Shown: piece after piece, positions 7,697-14,712 of the stretch
Position numbering within the stretch: position 1 is the stretch's first letter
Layout: each line of letters opens with the position of its first letter
NCBI GenBank assembly: GCA_026770585.1
Contig: MU647124.1
Coordinates: 1-23,233 of the forward strand
Reading direction: 5' to 3'
DNA length: 23,233 nucleotides
Source of the DNA: Baffinella frigidus
Taxonomy: Eukaryota; Cryptophyceae; Cryptomonadales; Baffinellaceae
Position numbers and translations under genes: made by a program
Notes under the pieces: generated by a model
What the model saw: only the letters and a program-made list of their open reading frames with translations
Databases searched by the model: none
What the model was told of the DNA's origin: nothing

Positions 7697-10600
7697 GTGA
7701 GTCTTGCACCCCCCACACGCCCAGACCTCAGTGCTGCGCCCAGAACCTCCTGCCCATCTCCGCCCCTCACCCACCGATCCCTGACGCAGGTTCTGCAGGA
7801 GATGCGGCGGCTGCGGTCGGACCCGAAGTATTTCGAGCAGGGGAGGCCGATGGGGTCGGAGGTGCTGGAGTGGCTGCAGGTCTAGTGCCATTCCCTGGCG
7901 GACCCATGCAGCTGCGGTTGTCGAGCTGAAGGATGCGGCAGCACCACACAGGCCTTTTTGTATCTTGTTTTTGACATCACATTAGCTTGCAGGAAAGCAG
8001 ATCTAGCGCAGCCTAGATTGCATAGGATCGGCAAGAGCGTGTGTGGGGGGGTTGTTGATCGCGTTGGGTGACGGGAACGGATGGGCAGGTGGAGAACCTG
8101 CGGTCGTACGCGCCACTCTTCATCCATCACGACCTCGACTCCCTCGCCTATGTGAGACCCGTGCCATGCTGTCGGTGATGTCAGTCTGTGCTCTTTGCTG
8201 GCCCTGCCTACCCCAGGTTTTCCGTATAAGTACTAGGGGGCGTCGGTTTCCACCACCCCTCGGTTGCTACGCACCGGGGCGTATCAGGGTTTGGCCAAAC
8301 GATCAAAACAATTCACTTCGGAGCGCGGGGGGGCTGCGTCTGACGCCTGATGAGACCTGCAGAGAATCCCACGACTATTCAGGAATCAGAGCGTTTTCTG
8401 GTACTAACCCTGCCCGGTTTAGTTACCATCCCTGGAGGTAGACCCATGCAACCGAAGACGCGTATGTGTGCACAGCCGGAGGCCTCAATCATGGCAGCAG
8501 CAGTCCGCGATGTTCTCAATCGCGAGTCATGGTCAGGTGGCGCGGCTGGAGCCTGAGGGGATCCACCAGATCATCGACGAGCATCAAGAGGTTTCGCCGC
8601 CCCCCCTGGTAGAATCTTGACAGTTTCGAGGGGGCGTTGAAGCCATTTTGTATATTCACGGTCTGGCATACCTTCGTGTGGTGCCTGACCGCGCTGGCAT
8701 GTGCCGCAGCTCTACCCACGGAGCGGAAAGAAGGGCGTGCTGGGCGGAGAGCTCCAGAAGCTCGAGACGGTACGTGAACCCTGAACCCGAAAACCGAAAA
8801 CCGAAACTCTAAGACGAAACCCGAAACCCAACACATGTGACAGGGTCAGGTCCATCTCTTACTAGGGGTGGACACCATGATTTCAGGATCAACCCAATTC
8901 GGGCATTCCAGACTCCAGAGTACCCTGCAGTATTGCATACCGAAGCACCTACGGACTTTCGTGATTAGAATTGTTACCGGAAGTAGGGCGACTACCCGTA
9001 TCGCCATTGACCCGACAGGCCCCACACTCCTCGCATCCGGATACGATCCTCATTCGCTCTAGCCCCCCAACAACCCCTCAAACTGTGAACCGGGGCGCAG
9101 GCGCACCGCAAGCTCCTGCCCACGACGCCCCCGCGCTGCCTCGGGCTGGTCGGCGTGAGACCGGATGAGCGCACACTGCCGCTTTCGGAGCGCTTAGATA
9201 ACTACACGGATACGCAGGCGAGTGCCTTGGCAATTATGACGTCGGGCAACGGACTGGAGCTGTTGTATTCGAAGGCGGTGCCGCGATGGGCCTGGGTGGG
9301 GCTATGGACTGCGGGTGCTCTGGCTCAGTTGCTCTGGCCGCGCAGCCCTGGCATGGAGGTCACGTTTCAGAGGGACTTCGGTCGGGGCTACGTTTTTTCC
9401 CTGTTTTTCGTTACTGGACTGCTCCCGCTGGTGTGCCGGACAGGGCGGATGTTCGTGCATTTTTTGCAGTGGTGGATTCCTGTCTTCCTCTTCGGGCTGT
9501 GGTTCGTATTGCTGTGCTACGAAGGGATCGCGACGGGACATTGGGCCACCGCGGGATTATGGGCGCCCATCCTAGTGCCGATAGTCATGCTGCTCAGGTT
9601 TCGAAAAAGGCATTTCCTCCCTGGATTTTTCTTCTCTCTCTCTCTGGGCTTGGTTCTTAGCCCGGCAGTAACGTGCGTCCACTACGCCACAATTGACGGT
9701 GCCGATTTCGGGTCCTACAACGAGTGTGCCGAAACGACGTACCGAGCATGGATGGTGCTTCTGTTAGTTGCTTTTGCCTGCTGCCTCTTCCTGGTCGGCC
9801 GCAAGTTCGCGAACGACGCATGGGCGTTTCGCGCCGCAAGAGCGTCCAGAGAGCTTCACAGGCAAGCTCCACAACTCTTGACACTCAGTTGCCCAGCCCA
9901 GCTCCGACGTTGGTCTCTCTTGCCCCAAACTGCTTTTCTCAACTGCGTTCAAATGTGCAGGGCTCTGTGGCGGGACGAGCTGAGCAAGGTCGCGGCGAAT
10001 CCTCAGGTGCCTTGCAGATAACCTCTCAATGTGCCAACACACGTCACTCAACCTTGCCCCCCATCCGGGATTCTTGCATCCCACACAGAGACTCGGGGCT
10101 TTAGCGCTGCACGCCCATCTCGGAACCCTGAGCCAGGTGATGGACGGCCTGCGGCGCCTCCCGCATGGGATCCTGCACGAGCTGCAGGAGCAGAGGAGGC
10201 AGGCGGTGCGGTCGCTCGGAGTGGTAGGCCCCGGTCCCCGGATCCTTGAATTATCGCTCTTTCTCCGGAGAGGGCAACTGCACCCTCAGTCCAAGCGATG
10301 TCTGAGACCCTGTGCGTGTTCGACTGTCTTGATAGGGCTACTGATTCAACGGAAGCAACCGTAGGGCCTCAGCCGCAGCCTCAGCCGCAGCCGCAGCCTC
10401 TGCCTCAGCCGCAGCCTCTGCCTCAGCCGCAGCCTCTGCGCGTCAGGTTGGAAGGGCCTACACACTAAACCCCGAACCCGAAACCCCAAACCCCAATAAA
10501 CTCTCAACTCTCAACACTTAACATTAAACCCGAAACCCGAAACCCGAAACCCGAAACCCGAAACCCGAAACCCGAAACCCGAAACCCGAAACCCGAAACC

Positions 10601-12965
10601 CTACACGTGAGGTTGGGAAAGGGGCCTAAGCCCTAAACCCTAAACCCTAAACCCTGAACCCTAAACCCCAAACCCTAAACCCTGCCTACACCCTAAGCCC
10701 TGAACCCCAAACCCTAAAACCTAAATCCTCAACCCTACACGTCAGGTTGGGAGGGTGATGGGCTTCCTGAATCAGCGCGTGGGGCGCTGGTCGCTGGGGG
10801 GATACAGGAGCAAGGCACGTCAGGTGAATGCCAAATAGTTCAGGGTTCGTATTTCGGTGTTGTTCTCAACATGCCTCTTGAAGATGGAGCGCCGCATGTG
10901 CGGAGAGCCTTTTGGGGGTGAAGCGCGGTTCTGGAACCTGAGCGCCTTGACGGTAGGGAGAAGCTGAGCGGTAGCGCAGGTGAATGGCACGGAGCCCTGG
11001 TGTCGTTTTTCGTTGTTGTTCTCAACATCCCTCTTGAAGACGGAGCGCATGGAGAGCCTTTTGGGGGTGAAGCGCGGTTTTGGAACCTGAGCGCCTTGTT
11101 GCAGAGAAAGGCGCTTCATTGGACAGGCGCTTTCTCTGTAGAAAGGCGCTGGGGTTCCAGACACGCGCTTGCTTTCCTGAAAGGCGCCCGGAAAGACGTT
11201 TGGGTTTCAGAAAGGCGCCCGGGGCGTGAAAAGGCGAAGCTCGTGGAGGTAGCCATGCGCTCTGGCGCGGTGTTTTGATCTCACGAAGCTTGTTGGCCAA
11301 GCGTGTGGAAACTCCAACAAAACTCTCGAATTAAATCCCATCCATTGAGAAGCCGTGCGCGGGTCATTCATTCTTCTTTTCTTTTCGGGCACAGGTGCAT
11401 GGAGACATCGACCTGCTGTTCGACGAGGCGACCATGGTGACTAAGCCTCCCGTGCACCCACAAAACTGGCTCACTCTGGCTTCACCACCTTTCAAACCTG
11501 TTTCTCCATCAGCGTGTCACCCACACATCCGGTGCCCTCAAGTCTGAACACTCACCCGTGTGCCCCCATCACCATTTCAGGTCAACGAGCCGTTCCTGGA
11601 TCTGATTGCCTCGCTGGTGGCCGGCGCTGGCGGCGTGGACGGTAAGCAGCCTCTTCCAAATTCTCTTGATCACGCTATGGTGACCCCGACCCCTCATCCG
11701 GCATCAACCAATCATGGTCCTGGCAGCAGACCACGCACACAGTCACTCACTCACTCACTCACTCACTCACTCACTCACTCACTCACTCACGCACTCACTC
11801 ACTGACGATCCTGCTCGAACCAGAATCTTCTGCGAAGCCAGGCCTGGCGCTGAAGCGGGGGCCGATCAAGAAGCCAGGCCGCGCCCTGCAGAAGCTCGTG
11901 CGATTGTATGCGCCCTGAACCCTGCCCCCGGCACATGTTTTCTGAGATGCTCGACGGCAGGGCCTGACGTCTGCACCACTCTGTGAGGGCAGGTACGGGC
12001 GGGACGTGGCAAGGCTGACGGACCTGGTGCGGTGCACTGTGCTTGCGGAGGACCTGAGCCAGGTAACATCGCACGAATCAACACACACCCGGCCCTGAGA
12101 ACATTCAGGAGTCCAATCGATGTTCGCACACAGCTGGCACCCTTTAGCAGCTCCTTGATTGGAGCCGCGAGACGGCCAGCAGCTCAATTGCCTGCACGCT
12201 TGGCGTGAGAGCCTACACCGCCCGACAGGTGGAGGCGCTCATTACGACGCTGGATGCGCGGTCGGTGGTGGGGCTGGCGGCAGTGGCGGCGAGGGGAGAT
12301 GAGGGAGAAGAGGTGGTTCTAGTGCTGGACAATTCAGATGACGAGCGGATATTCCGAATCACGGCGATCAAGAACAGGTTCAACGAGAGCTACGACGACA
12401 ACAAGAGCGGAGGGTACCGCGACCTGTCTCTGAGCGTCGAGGTGGTGCTCCCTGCTCTGCGTTTGATTTCGACAGGATTTCCAAGTGCCTGCTACCCTGC
12501 ACCCTTGCCTCAAACCCAGAGTGTGAGGGCTGTTGCTGTGGCCGGTGGCAGGTGGGGTGGGTGATGCAGGAGGGACTGGTGTCGTTTGAGAGGGTGCGGG
12601 ACTGGGAGGCGAATGAGTGCCAGCGGCACATCTGCGAGATCCAAGGTGCGCCCGGCTCAATGTCCGAACCGTGCACTGCTAGGATCACAGGCTGCGCTGG
12701 CAGGCAGGGTTGCATGCTGGTGGTGTCGGGAGCAAGCGTGAAGTGGATCTGACGTGACTCTTTGCGGCTGCAGTGCACCTGCGGAGCCAGCATCACCAGA
12801 TCGTCAACGAGGGGCTGCACAAAAGGTTTCATGCCCTCTTCACCTCTGGAAGCGTTTTTGCAGAGTGATAGCTACTCGAGTTGTTGCTCCGCCCACAGCT
12901 TGCGGTCTCATGCTGGGCCCCGTCCGGACAGATACGTGGAGCTCCGCAACAAGTACAACCACTAG
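6815..12965 (+). CDS. Multi-exon TIR - six-TM - RelA/SpoT-like protein
   Basis: Exons read as 6815-7696, 7790-7879, 8537-8590 (or 8608), 8710-8769, 9101-9861, 9961-10006, 10089-10223, 10746-10823, 11395-11436, 11581-11641, 11824-11905, 11993-12062, 12229-12441, 12552-12645, 12774-12825 and 12932-12965 (TAG). All junction phases match, including four split codons at the 3' end (Glu, Leu, Val, Arg), which strongly supports the 3' half. The ~917-residue product has a TIR domain (~54-200), a helical linker, six membrane segments (~425-597), a second linker and a RelA/SpoT-like domain (~740-917). By family knowledge, TIR domains signal or cleave NAD and RelA/SpoT domains transfer pyrophosphate to guanosine nucleotides. 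Whether either is active here is inference. Weak points: the start (ATG 6848 has the stronger context, GCCACCATG), the poor donor GTCTAG of intron 2, a GC donor at 9862, and the 522-base repeat-filled intron 10224-10745, which could instead separate two genes. Confidence 0.65.
7790..8769 (+). CDS. Exons 2-4: helical linker after the TIR domain
   Basis: Exon 2 (7790-7879) encodes VLQEMRRLRSDPKYFEQG and ends EVLEWLQ. Exon 3 begins at 8537 after TGGTCAG and reads VARLEPEGIHQIIDEHQE, ending at 8590 or, with the better donor GTAGAA, at 8608. Exon 4 (8710-8769) reads LYPRSGKKGVLGGELQKLET and has a consensus donor GTACGT. All junctions are phase 0. Exon 2 abuts GTCTAG, a poor donor whose TAG is in frame, so retention of intron 2 would end the protein one residue later as a soluble TIR-only form. 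The exon 3 boundaries are the least certain part of the model. No named domain is recognised. Confidence 0.6.
9101..9861 (+). CDS. Exon 5: six-transmembrane segment
   Basis: The exon opens after GGGGCGCAG with AHRKLLPTTPPRCLGLVGV and a hydrophilic stretch. Six hydrophobic segments follow: WAWVGLWTAGALAQLLW (~425), GYVFSLFFVTGLLPLVC (~458), a Trp/Phe-rich one (~480-504), WATAGLWAPILVPIVMLL (~510), FLPGFFFSLSLGLVLS (~534) and WMVLLLVAFACCLFLVG (~579). No transporter or channel signature is evident. With an even number of spans and no signal peptide, the TIR and RelA/SpoT-like ends would face the same side, presumably the cytosol. The exon ends CACAG|GCAAGC, a GC-type donor in phase 2. The joined codon is Arg, giving SRELHR|ALWRDELSK. 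The 99-base intron is stop-free and a multiple of three, so reading through it is also possible. Confidence 0.7.
9961..10823 (+). CDS. Exons 6-8: linker between membrane and C-terminal domains
   Basis: Exon 6 (9961-10006) reads ALWRDELSKVAANPQ after the split Arg. Exon 7 (10089-10223) contains LGTLSQVMDGLRRLPHGI and HELQEQRRQAVRSLGV, strongly helical. Exon 8 (10746-10823) reads VGRVMGFLNQRVGRWSLGG and ends SKARQ|GTGAAT. All are phase 0 at their free ends. Exons 7 and 8 are separated by 522 bases holding a CCTCAGCCGCAG minisatellite and CCCTAAA/CCCGAAA tracts. This is the one place where the model might wrongly join two neighbouring genes. Confidence 0.6.
10367..10438 (+). repeat. Hexamer-based minisatellite in intron 7
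   Basis: Twelve consecutive hexamers of three kinds (CCTCAG, CCGCAG, CCTCTG), the last nine organised as an 18-bp unit. In one frame it would read as Pro-Gln/Pro-Leu repeats, but it lies between a good donor (10224) and a good acceptor (10745). Confidence 0.9.
10465..10738 (-). repeat. Intronic CCCTAAA/CCCGAAA heptamer tract
   Basis: C-rich telomere-type heptamers fill most of intron 7, including ten exact CCCGAAA units at 10529-10598. The word CGTCAGGTTGG (or CGTGAGGTTGG), which forms the true acceptor of exon 8 at 10740-10750, also occurs at 10441 and 10606, each time directly before a heptamer run. Confidence 0.93.
10824..11098 (+). repeat. Intronic tandem duplication in intron 8
   Basis: 10824-10949 is repeated at 10980-11098 (offset 156, then 149 after a small deletion). 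Shared words include GTGAATG, GTTGTTCTCAACAT and GAGCCTTTTGGGGGTGAAGC. The first copy begins exactly at the splice donor of exon 8. The second begins after GCGCAG, so an acceptor-like and a donor-like word abut there. Confidence 0.85.
11099..11260 (+). repeat. AAAGGCGC-rich intronic patch
   Basis: GAAAGGCGC or AGGCGC words recur about seven times, several next to CCCGG. The patch lies in intron 8 between the tandem duplication and exon 9. No coding sense is visible. Confidence 0.6.
11395..11641 (+). CDS. Exons 9-10: segment leading into the RelA/SpoT-like domain
   Basis: Exon 9 (11395-11436) follows a pyrimidine tract ending GGGCACAG and reads VHGDIDLLFDEATM. Exon 10 (11581-11641) follows ACCATTTCAG, reads VNEPFLDLIASLVAGAGGVD, and leaves one base of a split Glu codon before GTAAGC. 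Their phases fit the neighbouring exons. The introns are 144 and 182 bases. Confidence 0.7.
11743..11803 (+). repeat. (TCAC)n microsatellite in intron 10
   Basis: About fifteen TCAC/CACT tetranucleotide units with one GCAC interruption, 20 bases before the acceptor of exon 11. Confidence 0.95.
11824..12965 (+). CDS. Exons 11-16: RelA/SpoT-like domain
   Basis: After splicing, the exons give a continuous domain. Basic GPIKKPGRALQKLVR (~749-763) leads into LYGRDVARLTDLVRC (764-778), which corresponds to the synthetase 'D(l)xGxR' strand. RITAIKNRFNESYDDNKSGG leads into GYRDLSLSVE (849-858), the 'K...GYxSLHxxv' motif with Lys846 four residues before Tyr850. CEIQVHLRSQHHQIVNEGLH (886-905) with KRY matches 'EIQiRT..MH..AE.G.AAHW.Y'. 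By family knowledge the Asp binds metal, the Tyr stacks on guanine and the Glu is catalytic; all three are present. The usual His after GYxSL is Ser here, and the hydrolase (HD) domain of long RelA/SpoT proteins is absent. Three of the five introns split a codon, and the rejoined codons (Leu, Val, Arg) restore the motifs. That is hard to explain unless the model is right. Confidence 0.75.
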
Positions 12966-12997
12966 GCCGGCCTGCCTGTCTGTGGTCGTGGGGGATA

Positions 12998-13110
12998 CAG
13001 GGGTTCATCGCTCGTCAGGAGGCGCACCCCCTAGGCCCCTACAGTAGGCTTATACACCTATGGCCCTACCTTGGTCCTAGGGGGAGGGGGGCGCGACTTC
13101 TGTGCTGGGC
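12998..13110. mobile_element. MITE family A, diverged partial copy
   Basis: It begins TA|CAGGGGTTCATCGCTCGTCA and carries the CCCTAGG...GGTCCTAGGGGG core, but the right terminal repeat is not recognisable. It starts 32 bases after the stop codon of the large gene, so it probably lies in its 3' untranslated region. Confidence 0.6.
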
Positions 13111-13292
13111 GGTTGTGTGAGGACTAGCGTGGGAAAGGCCCACCTAGGAAGCTCTTGGAGCTATTGGATGGAGGGATTAGGGTATTGGGGGATTGAAGAT
13201 TAACTGGTTGAGGTCGATGTCGAGCTTGGGGTTTGGGGTTCGGGTTTCGCGGTTCGGGTTCGCGGTTTCGGGGATTGGGGTTTACAGGGGTG

Positions 13293-13399
13293 CAGGGGTA
13301 CCTCGCTCATAAGAAACCGAATCCGCCTAGGACCCTACAGCAGGCTATCCCTAGGGTCCTAGGGGGTGGGCGGTTTCTTATGAGCGAGGTGCCCCTGTA
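13293..13399. mobile_element. MITE family A, full copy
   Basis: The left end CAGGGGTACCTCGCTCATAA and the right end TTATGAGCGAGGTGCCCCTG are near-perfect inverted repeats around the CCTAGGACC...GGTCCTAGG core. TA follows the right end. Confidence 0.88.
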
Positions 13400-13467
13400 C
13401 CTCGCTCATACGAAAGTGCCCCCCATCCCTAGGACCACCATAGAGCTCTAGACATAGGCCTACTGTA
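13395..13467. mobile_element. MITE family A, left half only
   Basis: Starts immediately at the end of the previous element (TGTACCTCGCTCATACGAAA) and continues through the core to TAGGCCTACTGTA, then stops. The right half is missing. The two elements share the junction bases, which suggests a tandem or nested insertion followed by deletion. Confidence 0.75.
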
Positions 13468-13537
13468 CCTGGGTTCCGTGTTGGTAATGCATGTAGTATG
13501 GTGGGGGTGCGTACATGGCGGCCAAGTTGGTATTGAT

Positions 13538-13620
13538 ACATGTCAAGGTCTCTCTATCTCTGGCTCTCTCTCTCTCTGTCTCTCTCTCGAGAAATACAGA
13601 TCGGTCTCTCTCTCCCGACT
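13538..13620. repeat. CT-rich arm of an inverted repeat (partner 14348-14403)
   Basis: TGTCAAGGTCTCT, then a CT run, then CTCGAGAAATACAGATC and CTCTCCCGACT. The reverse complement of 14348-14403 contains the same words in the same order. In both places the CT side abuts an inverted-repeat element. Confidence 0.75.
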
Positions 13621-13630
13621 GGGGCAGGCG

Positions 13631-13734
13631 TATCCCATAAGTGGCCAGTGGGTTCATACGCTCTACCGTAGGGCCCTAGGACCTGCCCAGGACCTCAGGG
13701 GGTCTATTTGGACCCCCTTACCACTTAAGGGATA
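13631..13734. mobile_element. MITE family B, copy 1
   Basis: Ends TATCCCATAAGTGG and CCACTTAAGGGATA are inverted repeats that include or abut TA. The interior carries CTACCGTAGGGCCCTAGGACC. It is about 104 bp, the same size as the copy at 19997-20100, and has no coding capacity. The right end touches the next family A element. Confidence 0.8.
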
Positions 13735-13851
13735 GGGGCACCTCGCTCATAACAAAGCGCACCCCCCCTAAGATCACCAGAGGGCCCTAGGCATAGCCCT
13801 ATTGCAGGGTCCCAGGAGGATGTGCTTTCTTGTGAGCGAGGCACCCTTTTG
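13735..13851. mobile_element. MITE family A, full copy (diverged ends)
   Basis: GGGGCACCTCGCTCATAACA at the left and CTTGTGAGCGAGGCACCC at the right, around an AGGGCCCTAGGCATAGCCCTA core. The shared GGCACC change in both arms suggests compensating change or an inherited subfamily variant. Confidence 0.8.
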
Positions 13852-13880
13852 CGTTAAGTCAACCCTCTGGTACTAAATTA

Positions 13881-13920
13881 AAGGGAAAACACCGACCAAT
13901 GTCGGAGCACCCGTGTTCTT
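13881..13920. repeat. Dispersed GACC-ATGTCGG-CCCGTGTTCTT repeat
   Basis: ACCGACCAATGTCGG and ACCCGTGTTCTT here match GACCGACCGATGTCGG and ACCCGTGTTCTT at 22411-22435. The right-hand copy lies inside the large family A relative, so this may be a scrap of a similar element. Confidence 0.6.
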
Positions 13921-13989
13921 ATCCCAGATCCCCCTGTAGGGTCCTACAATAGGCCTAACCTCCCAAGGGACTCTGAAAAACCTAAAGTA

Positions 13990-14110
13990 CAGCGGTTCCT
14001 TGCTCATCAGAAAGCGCCCCACCCCTAGGACCACCGTAGGGCCCATGGCCTAGGCCTACCTCAGGGGCCTCTAGGGTGGGGCGCTTTCTCATGTGCGAGG
14101 TACCCCTGTA
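13990..14110. mobile_element. MITE family A, full copy with TA flanks
   Basis: TA|CAGCGGTTCCTTGCTCATCA at the left and TCATGTGCGAGGTACCCCTG|TA at the right, with a core of CCCTAGGACCACCGTAGGGC and GGCCTAGGCC. TA is present on both sides, as expected of a TA target-site duplication. Confidence 0.85.
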
Positions 14111-14182
14111 GGCCAACACCCACAGCCCTACGGTGGTCCTTGGGGGCAGGAGGGACTCCATATGAGCGAGGTATCCGTCTAC
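14111..14182. mobile_element. MITE family A, right half only
   Basis: CCTACGGTGGTCCTTGGGGG followed by TATGAGCGAGGTATCCGTCT matches the right half of family A. It directly abuts the previous copy, and the left half is missing. Confidence 0.7.
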
Positions 14183-14196
14183 AGAAGGGGACGACG

Positions 14197-14340
14197 GCCT
14201 AGCTCTGTATCAGGCTATTTGGGCTCACCAATTTGGTGAGCCCGGGCTGTTCTCCGCCCCAAAGTTGACGGATTGGTACCCGCAAACCCAGCATGTCAAC
14301 TTGCGAATAGTCGGTGAACCCGAGTGAGGCAGAGCTAGAC
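14197..14340. repeat. Hairpin region with a perfect 11-bp stem
   Basis: 14221-14243 is GGGCTCACCAA-T-TTGGTGAGCCC, a perfect inverted repeat with a one-base centre. An outer imperfect pair, GCCTAGCTCTG (14197) and CAGAGCTAGAC (14330), brackets it. There is no coding sense. It could be a further short inverted-repeat element. Confidence 0.65.
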
Positions 14341-14403
14341 GGCTGTTGGAGACAGTCGGGAGAGAGAGAGATCTGTATTTCTCGAGACAGAGACCTTGAC
14401 AAG

Positions 14404-14428
14404 GGCATCTCGCTCATAAGAAAGCTGA
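14404..14428. mobile_element. MITE family A, isolated left end
   Basis: GGGCATCTCGCTCATAAGAAAGC matches the family A left terminal repeat. Nothing after it matches the element interior. Confidence 0.7.
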
Positions 14429-14559
14429 AGCGTCGTTTCGTTTGATCAAGATTGGTCAAAGCGGGGTACGAACTTCGTACGGATGTTTCCTGTACGAACT
14501 AAGTGAATGTGGGCAGAAGCAGCATGGACCACCACGCCGCACCGAACGCTGTGTGGTTT

Positions 14560-14655
14560 GGGGTTTAGGATCTAAAGTTTAGGGTATTGGGTGCAGGGTG
14601 CAGGGTGCAGGGCTTAGGGTTCAGAGTTCAGAGTTTAGAGTTCAGGTTTTGAGAG
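14560..14655 (+). repeat. Short G-rich heptamer tract
   Basis: GGGTTTAGG, GGGTGCAGGGTGCAGGG and TTCAGAGTTCAGAGTTTAGA words continue the degenerate telomere-type repeat family. Confidence 0.8.
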
Positions 14656-14712
14656 TATCTAGGATCTAAGGGCATGAGGACGAAAGATTGTGAGACCGCC
14701 AAGGTAGATTTA

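Noticed and set aside
7189-7770. 193-codon minus-strand open frame opposite the TIR exon
   Set aside because: It is a shadow of GC-rich coding sequence on the plus strand: Ser/Pro/Thr-rich with no domain, and the plus frame has clear TIR motifs and matching splice sites.
8218-8441. Possible exon after CCTACCCCAG at 8217
   Set aside because: The acceptor is good and the frame is open, but the peptide is Arg/Pro-rich with no donor fitting the phase. VARLEPEG at 8537 continues the protein far better.
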